Positions 1 to 13,344 of a stretch of 64,000 nucleotides of DNA are shown here, piece after piece. The stretch's first letter is position 1; each line of letters starts with the position of its first letter. Made by a program: the position numbers and the translations under genes. This DNA is from Cryptomeria japonica (taxonomy: Eukaryota; Streptophyta; Pinopsida; Cupressales; Cupressaceae). The stretch spans positions 552,137,136 through 552,201,135 of the forward strand of contig NC_081413.1 in NCBI RefSeq assembly GCF_030272615.1, written 5' to 3'. A model generated the notes under the pieces. It was given only the letters and a program-made list of their open reading frames with translations, ran no database searches and had not been told where the DNA came from.

Positions 1-1
1 C

Positions 2-379
2 CTCCCCTTCATCTGCTACTTCCCCCCTCATAATCGGATCTCTGAGGAGGATGGGAGGAAGTCTAAGGGTGGTCAGATTGCTATTGAAGGTGATGAGAAG
101 GAGGAGGTGGTGCATTGTGAGGGGTGTAGAGCTATCTTCGAGGACCTAAACAGTGTGAAGAAGAAGCTGGACTATCTAGATTCCCATGTCAGCAAAATTG
201 TGAAATTTTCCATTAAATTCATGCACTCCTCGAGCATTACAATGTGCCTGTTGCACCAAGAAAAAGTGAACCAGGGTGGGTTGGAAGGTGACATTGCGAA
301 GGAATTGTTTGAATTCCTTGCTGAAGATTGGACTGGGTTGCTGCTCTCCCAGCACATGGGATCTGGAAAAAATGATTAA
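2..379 (+). CDS. C-terminal part of an unrecognised protein, running in from upstream
   Basis: An open frame enters the window at base 2 and closes at the TAA ending at 379, giving about 125 residues. I do not recognise the family. The visible part is charged (a Glu/Lys-rich stretch EGDEKEEVVHCEGC, then SVKKKLDYLDSHVSKI, which could be a short helix or coiled coil) and ends with a stretch rich in Leu, Glu and Trp (FEFLAEDWTGLLL). The first in-frame ATG-type start would be at 107, but the frame is open upstream, so the true start is probably outside the window. The base composition is richer in G than the surrounding AT-rich DNA, which is mild evidence for past coding. It is followed by a T-rich untranslated-looking stretch, so it could be the end of ORF1 of a non-LTR element or of a host gene. 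What is seen is the open frame; the origin is inference. Confidence 0.4.
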   Translation, partial: LPFICYFPPHNRISEEDGRKSKGGQIAIEGDEKEEVVHCEGCRAIFEDLNSVKKKLDYLDSHVSKIVKFSIKFMHSSSITMCLLHQEKVNQGGLEGDIAKELFEFLAEDWTGLLLSQHMGSGKND

Positions 380-845
380 TGGGTGTTGCTTTCATTTTTT
401 TCTCTAATATTTGTTTTAGGATCAGTTGGATCCTTGTTATGTTTAATTTCATTATCAGCCCTATGTGGCTTGTTAAGACTCTCTTTAGTTTCTTTAGTTA
501 TTATAGTTTGAACAATATGCTTACGTCTAAGGATATATGGTTGAAGGTTAGTTTCTTTTTGGTTATCTTCTATTTAAGTTGCTATGTGGACAGGATTGTT
601 ATCAATCTTGGGTTATTCTATAGCTGTAGGTGGTTTATATTTTTGATGTTTAAGATAGGGATTGGCTGACTGTCGTTTGGCAGCTATGTGTGTGTTGGTT
701 ATGCTCTCTTTGAGGCTTGTTGTGTATTCTGGGTCAGCCCCCTTGTTTTGGTTTCTTTATTATCAAAAATATTATATTATAATATATGTACTATTTATTA
801 TTGACAATGTAATGTATATGCTCAATCGACCATTGGTCTTTTGGT
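380..845 (+). other. T-rich stretch downstream of the partial ORF, 3'-UTR-like
   Basis: On the plus strand this stretch is rich in T and G with repeated TTT and TTAT, and ends in an AT-rich run (about 764-810, TATTATCAAAAATATTATATTATAAT). Overlapping open frames here encode only hydrophobic low-complexity peptides and look accidental. The layout of ORF end, T/G-rich tract and AT-rich end is what one sees at the 3' end of plant LINEs, but no target-site duplication or clean poly(A) was found. Confidence 0.25.
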
Positions 846-1483
846 GAAGTTGAATGGTTTTGAATGATCCCACCATAAATCAAGTCTTGTTGAGTGCACA
901 AGGCCCTAACACCATAAAGGACAATGATAGAATCTCATCCCCAATGAATTTAATGGATTTGATACTCTTTAATCTTTAGTTCACAAAGTCATTTGATTAA
1001 AGGTTTGTACATCCATATAGATAGCTAAATAATTTTAAGGATCTAAGATCAATTTTAATTTCAACATTGTTTTCAACTTTACTTGCATTTAAAATTGGGT
1101 TAGATCTTGAATTATAATTAGTAATATCAAAAAAATTAGTTGATGGTTTATTTAAAAAAAATTACCAAAAGAAAATCACTTAGTTTTATGATGTGTCATA
1201 TAATTTGGATCCTCAATGTAATAAAAAATAGTGAATTATTCAATGGTACTTTCATTCTTTTAATCATGGGAAATGATATTTCAAGCATGTCATGTGGATG
1301 ATGATCAATGATAATTTTGTTAATGTATATATTGATTTTAAGTACAAAAGTAGTTAATGATATAGATAGTTTTACCTTACCACAACTAAGCCTAAAAATT
1401 TCAAGTTATGGAATCAAACTATAGAAATGGTGCAAAAAGATAAAACTACAATGTATTATACAAATTACAAAGATTGGACCAAA

Positions 1484-1583
1484 TGAAACTCAAATAGAAT
1501 GTATCAAACTTGAAATCATAGAATTTACAAGTGACTTAATGGAACCCAAATAAAATGTCTGAAGCTAGAAATCATAGAATGCA
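1484..1583. repeat. imperfect tandem duplication, unit about 56 bp
   Basis: The stretch starting GAAACTCAAATAGAATGT and ending GAAATCATAGAAT is followed by a similar stretch starting GGAACCCAAATAAAATGT with the same end. Two copies are visible, with substitutions. Confidence 0.5.
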
Positions 1584-2130
1584 AAGATCATGATGTCAAC
1601 TAACAATAATCATACATTTTATTACAAATTTCTTTTTATTATGTTGAGGGATGTCATTAATATTTTAATTCTCTTGCTAGATTCAAAAGTAAAGAAGAGT
1701 TTATTCACTCTTATTACAAGTCAAAATTATTGATCCCCATGGTTAATTCACATTTACTATGATATGATCCAAGGTAGTTTTCTAGAATAGTAAGTATTAA
1801 GGTTTGAACACTTAACATGACAAAATCATGATTAACTTGAATTTCACGAGTTACATCTTCAACTATCATCATTGGTCTGAACAATTATAATAGTTGATTG
1901 TCTAGATTTAAAAAAAAATCACCAAAAGAGAGTCTATCAAATTTGTGTTGTAGAATAGAATGCTAGTTGTCAACGATATAGATAATTTTCTTGATAAAAA
2001 ATTTAAATATTAAACTCAAAGTTCATAGGAACTTAATTTAAGAATTAAAACATATTTTGATCAAATGATTCCAAAGATAAACATAATAACAAGTATGAAA
2101 TATAGAAACTCCATGTAATATTGATATGAT

Positions 2131-2290
2131 CAAATGTGATTATACTTTGTGCATGCAAGAAAATCTTAATTCAAAAATTAAAAGACATTTTGATTCAACT
2201 TAAATGTGATTATACTCAAAACTTAATTTAAAAATTAATATACATTTTGATCAAATTTAAATTTAATTATACTTGAAGCATGAAAAAAAA
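2131..2290. repeat. imperfect tandem repeat of AT-rich units
   Basis: Three degenerate units each begin AAATGTGATTATACT or AAATTTAATTATACT and contain ACATTTTGAT(C/T)CAA. An earlier relative with CATATTTTGATCAAATG lies near 2050. This is local slippage-type duplication with no sign of function. Confidence 0.5.
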
Positions 2291-5200
2291 AACTTCCCCA
2301 ACATTTTTTTTTTAATAGATATTAATAAATAATGAATAAATAATTTTTTATATTTTATTTGATTTCAATTGATAAACAAATATATTTAAATAATCACCTA
2401 ACATTTATCAATTTTTTGTTGAAAATTTTCTTAATTATGCTCTAACTCAATTAATTGCAGATACCGGAATCAAGATTCCACTTGAATGCTACTTCTAATT
2501 ATGAGACAAATGTGTGAACATCTTTTTTTAATCAGTAAACTTTAGATTGTTTAAAAGTGATTTAGTAGGTAGGTCTCATGCAGCTGCTTAGCTTATTTTG
2601 GCCAGCGACAATTTGTGGAGCTAGTGGTCCATGGATAATAAAATTTGCTGCTTGTTTTTTAGCGGTCCTCTTAAATGAAAAATTCTTAAAAGTATTTAAT
2701 ACAAATAATTTTTTTTGACAAAACTAAAAGAAAATAAAAAAATAATGAAGTCAATGTCCCTTTTCTTAATAAGCAATGACTGCTTATTTTAAGTCTCTCC
2801 TTTTTTTATACCCTATTTTCAAAAGATTTCAAGTTTTCTTTTTCTCATAATTAAAAGATTGCATGGGAGCACTTTCAATAAGAAGAAAATAGACTTAGTC
2901 ACATCTTATGATAATAAGAAACATTTTTCAGAGTTGCATATATACATTCATTGCAGTTTATAAATCCTAGATTTGAAACCCATGACCGAAACTCCCGAAA
3001 CAATTGACCCTTTCTAGTCCATATGCACAAGCAGAACTGATGACCAAATTATTTCATACTTGACCAGGATTTAGTTTTATAATATACTCATTATTTAAAC
3101 CAACCCGAAAAGAAGTATCTTTAATTCATTCCAAGAAACTGGTATGAACAGAGGCATAGAATGGACGAATTGTAATACCCCATCAAGATACCCTAAAGGA
3201 AACAATTACAAACACTTTAAAAGAGTGCAAATATATTTTTTTTAAACATTAATAAACTTTAAGATGTAATAAGTTAAACATTGCAATAAAATTTGCATAA
3301 CAGGAAGACTTAACTAATGACCTAAAGGGTTTCCAATGAAAATAAGGTGTATTAATCCAATTAACAATGAGATTGATTAAAACCGCTCATGATAGAATGA
3401 TTACCACATTAACACAACAATTAAATTTCATAAGAGATTAAACTAACCATGATTGAATATATACAACTGCCATTACTTTCATTAGATCACTAAGCTACAT
3501 TCATCATAATTCATATTACCACATTTTATTTATAACTTCATACATCCAATTAAGATTAATATCACCTAAATTACATTATAAATTTTAACTATAATACCAT
3601 TCATACATCCAAAATTAAAAGGAACCAGATGAACACATACACCATACAACACCAATTGATATCGGAGTTCACCCCTAATGGGCTACATCTCCGGGTCCGC
3701 TTCAAGTGCAAGACTATTATAATAAATAAAAGATGAATAATACATAAAGTTTACATCAATTACAACCTTCCATCAAGGCCTACATAAATAAATGATACAT
3801 ATGACCACATAGGGTCCAAGAGATACATGAATGATCTGAGAAGAACAAAAGGATCCATCTGAAACATGGAATGGAGTAAATACAAAAATAATAATTGGAG
3901 CACCTAGAAAGATAATCTATTGCAAGAAGGCATTAACAAAATACCCAATAGAAAGTGGCACTACCACTCAACCATGTGGCCCAAAAAGGAACCACCCCTC
4001 CATGCTAGGAGATAGTACTAAGGCCCTCAAACAAGCCACCATAAAGAATCACATGGTCTCGCATGTACATCAGGTACTCAAACAAGGAATAAGCATTCAA
4101 GCATGACTCTCACAAGATTTCTCCAAGTAAAGCCAACACGTGACTACACACTAGTGAACATAAGGGAAGAGTGTCATCACATAGCTAGTATGGACTCTGG
4201 CAGGCCTCCATAGGCCCCGACCCCCATCCTGGGTTACCCTGGTAGCCTCTCACGAACCTCCAGACCCCATCCATGTCTCATGCGGTACCCAACAAACCTT
4301 TCATGCAGACAAGGTAGTTTGTTTCTCATTCCAAGTCTTCCCACTGCATCCTGAGTCTGTACTAGAACTCAACCATAAGCGAGGCACAATTTATCTTGAT
4401 TAGTGTTTGTAGAACCGAACCCCCCTATTTTTTATTTAAGTTATCACTTATTACTCAACTTTTGATTGGTTATCCTGCTACCTCTGTGGGCGTGGCCCCC
4501 ACTCAAAAGCCACTCTTCCTTATGACACTACACAACCTCCAAAGAACCCCAAGGAAAATCACAAAATCCAACCAGCATAAGGAGTTCAAAAAGCAAAACT
4601 GGAGGACAACTTGATTGAACAAACCTTATACCAAGGTTAAATCAATTGGAGGTGTGAAACAAACAAATGGTCTATCCACAAAACAAGACCAAAACCACAA
4701 TAAGGCAAGTACGACCACAACCAAAACTTAACCCAATCAACTTGCACAATAAACTTACATTCAATAACATGCCATCATGACATGAAAATGGACTCTTACA
4801 AATCAGCACCAAAAATCCACCAAGCAAAGGAAAACTCAAATGAATACACGTGCACACTAAATCATCCATGTTAAGGAATCATAACAATCACTCATAAAAT
4901 ACTAAGAACCAATATCATCTAACTGCAGCTATTAAATAACTAACTCTTTCATGAAAAGAACACCACAATATGGAATAGCGCATGAGGATGATCCAAGTAA
5001 ACATACATTCAAATAAACTTGTTCAATATTCGATTTTAAACCATACACCTTAAAAATATTAACAATAAATCGAAGCCTAAATAAACCATCATTTAAAGAC
5101 AAATATAAAATCATTTCGATTAAAGCTAATTTGGCCATAACAAAGACCACTTGAATTTTGAATTTCAAGATAATGTAAATTAACATTTGAAATACTTTTG

Positions 5201-5375
5201 AAAACTAAATTCGATACATAAATTAAAATAATCTTTCAAATTCAAAGTCATATATACTAAATGTAATTGATGGCTAACAATATAAATTTCATTTGCACAA
5301 CTAATTTGCATTTACATCAAATCAATAATTAACATTTCCTTCATATAGTAAATTCAGAATACATAGCATAAAAAA

Positions 5376-5390
5376 ATTTATATATTAATT
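5376..5390. repeat. target-site duplication, left copy of the LINE insertion
   Basis: ATTTATATATTAATT lies directly before the T run that is the complement of the LINE poly(A) tail. The same 15 bases occur at 13345-13359. The empty site in the third LTR copy reads ATTTAAATATTAATT near 36108-36122, confirming that this piece belongs to the LTR. Confidence 0.9.
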
Positions 5391-7063
5391 TTTTTTTTCA
5401 ATAAAAGTGGACATGCCACTAAACTATTTTTTATTAATATATTCAATTTTTGTTTACAATGGTTTCAAAGGGCATACTGAAAGGAAAGAACCCACAAGAA
5501 AACCTCCGGTTGTGGCCCGAAAAAGAGAAAATTAAAATAACCCAAATATCCCATTTACAAGATCAGTCTAAAATCGACCGCCCATTACATAGCTTTAGAG
5601 ATGTACATATCATGTGTCCAGATGCCATCAAAAAATTGGAGATAACCACATAGCTCCATCAGGCCAAGATACCACAAAATTTGAAACTGCAGAAGCAACC
5701 TCATAGTGAATAACCAGGTCGCATCAAAGCCTCTCAAGATTGCAAAAAAATTGAATAGTTCATGAGATATAATCCTGCATCAAAAAATATGTGAACCAAA
5801 AAGATACCTGCATAGTGTAATCAAGTCAAAAACCAAGAGCTTGACCTCTCATCGGGAGGTTCCCTATCCTATCTCAAAGGAGGGACAATCTGCAAGGGAA
5901 ATTCCAACCTTGGAGGCACTGAAACCAAAAACCAAGAGAGAACAGCGAATGTAATGCCATAAGAAAAACCAAAGCCTTATCCACAAACTGAGGTGAAACC
6001 CAATATAGTAAGATTTCAAATGATTTCAAAGTATCCCCCAATCTATCACATATTAAACCCATTCTCATTTCAAATAGTAATTCCCCACACCGCCCATTGT
6101 CCAAAAGATCAGAACGAGGAAGAAAGCCCCCATAGTAAAAAGATCCCAACTCAAAATGATAGCTATCCAATACAAACCTAACAAGCTCCCAAGTACATAC
6201 CGAGGGAAGTATGAATGTAGAAACCAAGAGTTGGAGCAAACCCTCATCAAGAAAAATGTCATAATAAATAGTAAGAAATCGAGACAAGATCTTAGAGCCA
6301 AAAAAATTAGAACCAGACAGCAATCAAAGACTTCCCACCAACCTACGTACCTCATAATCCACCCGAGGAGAAAACAAATGAATTTTTTTTCCAAGCATCT
6401 CAGAACTACTTCTCATATCCTCATTTGAGACCGCAAATTGGCATTCAACAATAACCTTGTATCATGAAAGAGAAGAAACATTCAATATATGCATACCAAA
6501 GAAAGAACCAGAAAAAGCCTTATGCAAAATATAGAAATGTTGTCATCTTTTAAAGACATCTACAAACAAAGTGAGAAAGAAGTGCCAACACAATTCATGA
6601 TTACAAATGAAGGCAATCAACAAATTTAAATCTCATAAGAGATATCTTCATAATTGAAAATAATAATAGCATAATACTTCTCACGGTACCGATGGCAAAA
6701 GAACATTACATGAAACACCCCATCAGATGTAATTAAGAAATGCTTACCCAATCATGATCAAAACACAAGTACCATGACAGATAACTTCGAATAGGCAATC
6801 CATCTGTGCAACACAAAGCAATCAAAGTACATATAACGCTCGTGTGAATTCAGACTGAAAAGACCATGCCCAGTACTGTATGATGACAAGCCGCCACCCT
6901 TGCTGCCTATGCCAGATCATAACCATACTTCATAAATGAAATGAATTTCTCACCTGCAAAGCATATTTGCCACCTGAACATTTCCAAAAAACATGACTGC
7001 CTCCAAAGGAAGAAGGGCAGGAAAAAATTCAAAATTACCATATAAAAGGAGGACCCCCAAATC
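5391..7063 (-). other. 3' UTR of the LINE
   Basis: This is 1.67 kb between the ORF2 stop and the poly(A). It contains the overlapping minus-strand frames 5874-6323 and 6065-6394, which encode Leu/Phe-rich peptides with no motif I recognise. They are more likely accidental than a third ORF. The last bases before the poly(A) read CCACTTTTATTG on the minus strand. Confidence 0.7.
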
Positions 7064-10000
7064 TTAGTGAAAATACTCCAGAACCGAAGCAGGGATCTCT
7101 TCCATACTTACATCACGCAAATTAGCATTACTGTCAATAGCTGGATTAGCCAAGAAATCCGCAATTCTATTTACTTCTCTATAACAATGAGAAATCAAGA
7201 AGAAATAAAAAAACTCTAATTGTTGTAATATGTGATCTAGAACATATTGCAATTGCCAACAATTAGACCATTTCTTCAAAACACTTTGGATGATCACCAT
7301 CGAATCCCCTTCTATTACAAGATCCTTAATTCCCAAGGATATAGCCATATCCAAGCCTAAAGACATGGCATTAAACTCTACAAAATTATTAGTCTTATGA
7401 CCAATGGCATGACACCTAGCCTGAATAAAGTTTATTTAATGATAAAAAACCACCATACCTACCCCAGCCAAAGCAGGATTCCCACGAGAAGCTCCATCAA
7501 AATTCAATTTAAAATGTCCTTGTGGTGGGGGCTTCCAAATAGCCAAATTTCTCTTGTTTAAAGCATCATTCTTTTTCAAAATTGACCCTTGAGAAGGAAG
7601 GACAGATAACAACTTCCAAACCCTAGTCACCCTACTATCCCAATGTGAGAAAGAGGTGAGATTTTCTAGATTCATGTAAATATGATGCAAGGCAACTTTA
7701 GAAATGGAATATTCAATTTTTAATAAAGTCTCTTCAAGAGAAGAACTTGTTTTCTTAAAAATCCTATTATTTCGTTCTAACCAGATATTTCAAATTAAAA
7801 TAGATGGAGAGACAATCCAAAGGCAAGCATAAAATGATAAGGCAAACATGAATGACCAAGATCTAAAATGAGAAATAAGATCTTTCCCTATGACAAAAGC
7901 CAAATTCAATTTATCAAACAACCATTGCCAGCATTGGTATGCAAAATCACAATGAAAAAATAGGTGAGAGGAAGATTCTAAATTTTTATTACATAACACA
8001 CAAGGAAAAATAATAGTGATACCAATTCTATCCAATCGCATGCATGTAAGGACCCCGTCCTGAATTGCTAACTAGGCAAAAGCACCAACTTTTGGCAGAC
8101 AGGCCGAATGCCAAAAAAGCTTATATAGCCAAGAAGATAAATCTTTCATAGTCATAAGAGAATTATAACCATCTTTCATCGTATATTTACCAGAAATATT
8201 CTTTGTTCAAACAAGTTCATCTTCAGAAAGACCCCCAAAAGGGAAGAAAAAATAGATATCAGAGGAGACCAGTCCCTTATATTTAGTAATGGAATGTGAC
8301 CATTCCACACCTCTTCCCAAAATCTAACCCCATCCCATTATGAAAAATCCAAGAGAGATGTGGCAAAATAATAGTCCTGCACTTGTATATGAAATTCCAC
8401 ATTACCGAACCTGAAGGTAAATTTGAAATTTGAAAAATATACTCTCTGGGACCATTATTTAGGTATTTTGCATACATAATTTGTGCCCATAAAGAACCCC
8501 AGACCAACTTAGCTCCTAGGGCCAAATTCTGATTTTCCAAGTTCCTAATACCTATACCCCCAAGATCCTTAGGCAAACAGACTTTATCCCAGGCTACTAG
8601 GGAAAGTTTTTCCCTTCCATCTTTATTACTACTCCAAAGAAAGGTCCTAAGAGTGTCCTGCAAGCTCACAATCATAGATTTTGGAGATTTTAACATTGAC
8701 ATAAGGTAAAAGGGAACTGTATTCAATACTGAATTAATAAGAATGATCTTCTCAACTAGACTTAACCATATGTGATTCCAAGATAGAATTCTCTTTGAAA
8801 TAACAGAAATAAGCTTATCCCAAAGCTTAATTTGTCTTGTTTAATAAAGAAAGGTATACCAAGATAAGTACATGGGAGGTTACTAGGTTCAAAATCCCAA
8901 AAGGACTGCAATATATACTGAACTAATTGTGATGTATTAAGGAAGAATATTTTTTACTTCTCAACATTAACTTTTTGACCTAAAAATGCAACATAATTAT
9001 GAGTAATTCCTTTTACAATAGATGCCTCCCTCAAAGAAGCCTGACCAAATAACAAAGTATCATCTGCAAATAGATAATGAGAAATAGAATCTGGAACCCT
9101 CAAAATCCTCACCCCCTTCCAAATCCCTTTCAATTTCACAGCCTTAATAGCTCAACTAAAAGACTCAACTAAAAGTATAAACAAAAAAGGGGACAGAGGA
9201 TCCCCCTGCCTCAAACCTCTAGAAGAAAAAAAAAAGCAAGGGGAACCATTAATTAAGATCAAGAATCTTGCAGAAGAGATGCAAGCATTAATCCATTTGA
9301 CCCAAGCCTTAGAAAACCCTAACTTCTCAAGAACAAGACCTAAAGCCCCCCATTCAACCCTATCATAAGCCTTCATCATGTCCATTTTTCAGTATCATGG
9401 CCAGAAATTTCTAAATGCAAATATAATGCAACACCTCATGTGCCACAATAGCTCCCTCCGTTGTTTTCCTACTAGGCACAAAACCACCTTGCTCCAAAGA
9501 GATGATTTTAGGAAGAATTTTATCTAAACTAAGGGAAATTGCCTTAGTAAAAATTTTATACAAAGTGTTGCATAAAGCAATAGGACGAAAATCAACAAAA
9601 GTCTTAGTAACCTCTTTTTTAGGAATAATAGCAATCAACGTAGTGTTAAGTTCTTATAAAATTGACCTATTTCTCCTAGCCTCTTCAAGAGCCAATTAAA
9701 CATCTTTGCCCACAAAGTCCCAACACTTCTGAAAAAATAAAGGGGTAAACCCATCCGACCCTGGAGCCTTATCTAGATTCATGGGAAAAACTGCACATTT
9801 GACTTCTTCTAATGAAAAAGGAGACATCGGCATCCTATTATCCTCAAGGGACACTAAGGAGGGAATGTCAGAAATAAAATCATTCATAAAATTACCACCT
9901 TCCAAGGATAACAATAATTTGAAAAATCTAACTGCCTCTAAAGCAATGTCCTCTGATTCTGTTAGTAATTTCCCATTGGGATCCTCTATGCAAGATATCC

Positions 10001-11143
10001 TATTTCTGCTTCTTTTTAACTTTGTGGAAGAGTGGAAGAACATTGTATTTCTATCCCCATCTAAGAGCCACACTTCTTTGGATTTTTGCCTCCAATATAT
10101 TTCTTCCCTAGCTAATACTTCCTCAAGTTCTATTCTTAAAGTCTTTAATTCATCAAGTACATGTGGAACCATAACATGATCAAGCACATACCTATTAAGA
10201 CATTCAATCAAATCCTGAATTTTCTGTTTCTCATGGAAAATGTTCTTAAAATCCGAAGTATTCCACTCTCTAATATTCATCTTCAAGAAGTTGAGCTTCT
10301 TGGCAATCTGAAACATTCAAGACCCTGAACAGAAAGGAGTGGAATCCCACCATTTCCTAAGAACGGGCAAGAAGGAAGAATCCTTGAACCACATGGGTTC
10401 AAATTTAAAAGAAGAATTAAAAGAAGCTTCAACCTCCAAAATACTAAGAGAAATCAGAAAATGGTCAGATCATGACATAGGCAGAATAGAGGAGAAAAAC
10501 TCAAAATCTGAATCCAACCAATTTTCTGAAAGCAAGAACTAATCTAGTCTTTCTGCTATTTGAGAAAAATCCCTTCTCATATTTGTCCAAGTAAAAACCC
10601 CATTTTGAGATTTACAATAAAAAAGACCCATGTCAAAAATGAAATTCCCAAAATCTTCCATAATTATTTTATCTAGTAAAATCCCTCCACTTTTCTCACT
10701 TAAGTCCATGATTGCATTAAAATCTCCCCCAAAAAGACTAAAGACCCCTATTTCAAAGGGGAAGCAATACTTTTCAAATCACTCCATAACTTACTTTTTT
10801 CTTGAATCCCAGATGGAACATAAACATTAAATAACCATACCTTAACCTTAGAAATCTTGCTAATAACCAAAAACAACATCCAATTTGTAGCCGATGTTAC
10901 TAACTACACATCAATATTATAATTATTCCATAATAATGCTAAGCCTCCTGAAGCACCACGAGCTGAGCAAGAAAGAAAAATCCACCTTTTCCAAGATGAA
11001 AAGAGCACATCAACAGAAACCTTTGACAATTTAGTCTCCTGCAACATAAAGATATCACACTTAATTAAATCCATCTGGGACTTAATCAAGAGTCTCTTGT
11101 TAGGGGCATTGAAGCCCCTAACATTCTAAGAGATAATCTTCAT
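7064..11143 (-). pseudogene. LINE ORF2: endonuclease, reverse transcriptase and RNase H, degraded
   Basis: ORF2 would start at the ATG at 11143-11141, giving MKIIS followed by NVRGFNAP with a stop in place of the usual Trp of the L1 endonuclease N-terminus. It ends at 7064, about 1360 codons, the normal size for plant L1 ORF2. Domain order: apurinic/apyrimidinic endonuclease (IFMLQETKLS near 11020, GASGGLALLWN near 10930); a linker with WRQKSKEVWLLDGDRNTMFFH (10050-10100); reverse transcriptase with DKAPGSDGFTP (about 9750), RPIALCNTLYKI (about 9580), DMMKAYDRVEWG (about 9380), GLRQGDPLSPFLF (about 9200) and the catalytic FADD (about 9070); a cysteine-rich zf-RVT segment CVLCNKNLESSSHLFFHC (about 7980); and RNase H with NFDGASRGNP (about 7500), EGDS (about 7300) and REVNRIADFLAN (about 7160). 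The frame is broken many times: the pieces lie in different frames at 10316-9696, 9638-9411, 9385-9152, 9139-8954, 8726-8283, 8041-7790, 7690-7436 and 7366-7064. Confidence 0.92.
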
Positions 11144-11196
11144 TGTCCTTGAGGGGAGACCGAAGGTCCCCTCTACTCATTGTCCAGAGATTTTTG

Positions 11197-13130
11197 CTAT
11201 CTCCAAAGCAAATTTGTAAATTTTCTCTTTATAGCCCCTGACCTAGTCATAGGAGGACTAGTCATTGGTTGCTTACCCTTTTTCTGTTTCCCCTTCAATG
11301 GAGTTGAACTAGACTTTTTAGGTCTACCTAAGGAAAGTGACTTTCTCCCCTGACCAATGCCAGGAGAAAGGGACAGAGTCTTCTGTATCCCAGCATCAAT
11401 TTCCATTTGAGTCTGAACATTTTTAGGGGGTCTACCTCATCTAGGAGAACCTGCAGATGGTGTTAAGACCAAAGTAGTTTGGGCAATTGGAAAATTATTA
11501 ATAGATTTTGGAGAAGCTAAAATAGTCAGATTATCATCAGACCCCAAATCCTTAGAAGCCAAAATCTTAAAAGGATTAACTGTTGTAGTAATAGGAAGAG
11601 ATTAATTAATCCCTCCTAAGTCATTATCAATTGAATAAATAACCCTATCCGCAACCTCCCCTTCCATCTGAGGAGCATGTTTATTAAAAACATCATTAAC
11701 GTGTTGAACCAATTCTATGTCAGGCACAATTACTTCAGGCATCTCATTAAAACCCAAATTCACCTCCTTATCTAAGCTTACTCGACCCTGATGAGAAGGA
11801 TAAGAAGCTAGGTTCTTAATTTCTGTAATTAAAGCATAATCATCTGGTACCTCTACAATAGGAACCTCTAAGTTATTTTCCTTAACCACGAAAATTTTAT
11901 CTATCTTAGAAGAATCCAAAATCTTGGATTTAGAAGCAAGAGCATTAACTTGCTTATGATTCAATTGTAATCCAGAATCAAATGTATTCAAAGTAGAATG
12001 TAAACCAAACTCATTATTAGAAACAACTTTCTGAGAATGTAACTTTGACTCAGAACCCCCCATGTTATAATTCGACTGTGTAATAATAATGCTTGGATGA
12101 ATAGAAAGTTGATGAGAACCCCTTTCTTTAGGGTTATTCTAAATGTGACAAAGGTTATTAGCACCCAACAGACCTGCAGACAACAATTCAGGAGAAGACT
12201 TAGGAACATACCCATCTATCTGAAGATTCTTCTTAAAGTCCATAACTAATGGAGCATCTAAGAGAAGAGGGGTTTTATGAAATTTAGAATCCAACCTCTC
12301 AATATTTTGGCGCCATATCCCATCATGAGACTTGATACTACAAGTACGGGGATGCACATTTTCAGGATTAACCAAAACACAAATTTTTACCAGAACCTCC
12401 CCCTCCAAAAAATCCATTCTGGATGTGAGAAAGGTGCCAAAAGAATTGCCAATTTGTTGTAGAACATCCAGGTCCATAAATTCAAAAGGAATCTTTGGTA
12501 AACCATACCTGAAAAGAATTAATTTCCTTTTCGACCAAGAAAGAACATAAAAAGGTTTCCAAGCCGAAATAGAAAGTAAATGCTTCCCAAACCAATGATG
12601 GCCAAAACCAAAAACCCTATCACAAACAAAAGGTGAGTCAAAAACAATAATGAAGATATTTGCCGATAGTAACTAAAAAATAATGCATATCTACCCACCA
12701 TTTTTGCAATTTATTTTAAAGCTTTGACAAACTAATCTGATCCCCCCAAATTTCCCCTGAGATAGCATTTGAATGTAGACAATATGCTTTCTTATCAACA
12801 TAAGATCCTAACAGATCAATACAAGGAATCGACACCCAAACTGGAGATGAAGAGACGGGTTCAATAGGAGTGCTTACCTTCTCCTTCTCTGGACTAGCTT
12901 CCTTAGGGTTAGAATGTAACTTATTCTCCACTTGTTTTGTAGAAACTAAAACCCCTACAATTTTATCCACATTTCCCAAATCAACGACCTGTGCAAATGT
13001 TCATTTATCTGCCCGAACATTCCCCCATTTCAGTTTTGAATTCAACTGCTTTTGGAATTGCTTACCATAGAAATCAAGCCCTCGAGTGAAATTTGTCTTA
13101 GGAAACTGCCTTCGAGGGAAATTATGCTGA
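11197..13130 (-). pseudogene. LINE ORF1: DUF4283-type nucleic-acid-binding protein, degraded
   Basis: Several minus-strand frames upstream of ORF2 line up as one broken gene. The N-terminal part (about 13130-12716) reads GFFGSQHNFPRRQFPK, then a Ser/Pro/Glu-rich linker and VWVSIPCIDLLGSYVDKKAYCLHSN. The middle (12477-12139) contains MDLDVLQQIGNSFGTFLTSR and VLVKICVLVNP, which match the style of the DUF4283/ORF1 domain of plant LINEs. The C-terminal parts (12063-11602 and 11406-11197) are acidic, then basic, with a nuclear-localisation-like LGRPKKSSSTPLKGKQKKGK. In known plant L1 elements ORF1 binds the RNA and chaperones reverse transcription. At least three frame changes and one in-frame stop are visible. 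No clear CCHC knuckle was found. The start point is approximate. Confidence 0.7.
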
Positions 13131-13344
13131 CTTCCAAAGAAGCCCTGAAAATACCTAGAAACAGGTCGGAGCTACCCCTTCTGTCCTACTTTACTAACTT
13201 GCCATACCTTATCTTCCCAACAGCCTTTGGTAAAAACCCACTGCGAAGTGTGTGGCGGATCCTCCCAGGCCACATCTGCCCAAAACCCTAAACGTCGGCT
13301 ATCCTACATAACCCGCAAAAAATCACTAATCAAATCAGTATAAT
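13131..13344 (-). other. 5' UTR of the LINE
   Basis: This short stretch is distinctly more GC-rich than its surroundings and lies between the right target-site duplication and the first ORF1-like codons. LINE promoters are internal and 5', so promoter activity would lie here; no specific element is recognised. The plus-strand frame at 13052-13291 is antisense to it. Confidence 0.5.

Larger units (their letters stand above)
846..3170. other. AT-rich non-coding DNA, no gene seen
   Basis: There is no open frame above 60 codons and no recognisable RNA gene. Two weak local duplications are visible: two 40-base units at 1484-1583 sharing GAAATCATAGAAT at their ends, and about 70-base units at 2131-2290. 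The rest is A/T homopolymer-rich intergenic sequence up to the boundary of the A-family LTR at 3171. Confidence 0.6.
5391..13344 (-). mobile_element. L1-type plant LINE, full-length but decayed
   Basis: The element is 7954 bp long on the minus strand. It has a 5' UTR, an ORF1 region, an ORF2 region with endonuclease, reverse transcriptase, zf-RVT-type zinc-binding and RNase H segments, a long 3' UTR, and a poly(A) of about 8-10 (the T run at 5389-5398). A perfect 15-bp target-site duplication (5376-5390 and 13345-13359) marks both ends, so the element is complete rather than 5'-truncated, which is uncommon for LINEs. RT hallmark motifs GLRQGDPLSPFLF and FADD are visible. The element is inserted in the A-family 3' LTR and is therefore younger than that insertion. 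Both ORFs are broken by frameshifts and stops, so it is dead. Confidence 0.93.

Noticed and set aside
5874-6394. Third LINE gene in the 3' UTR
   Set aside because: Overlapping minus frames give only hydrophobic peptides with no motif, and plant L1 elements have two ORFs. Kept as 3' UTR.
9781-10179. Plus-strand open frame of 132 codons
   Set aside because: It is antisense to the LINE reverse-transcriptase region, whose minus-strand reading has clear family motifs.
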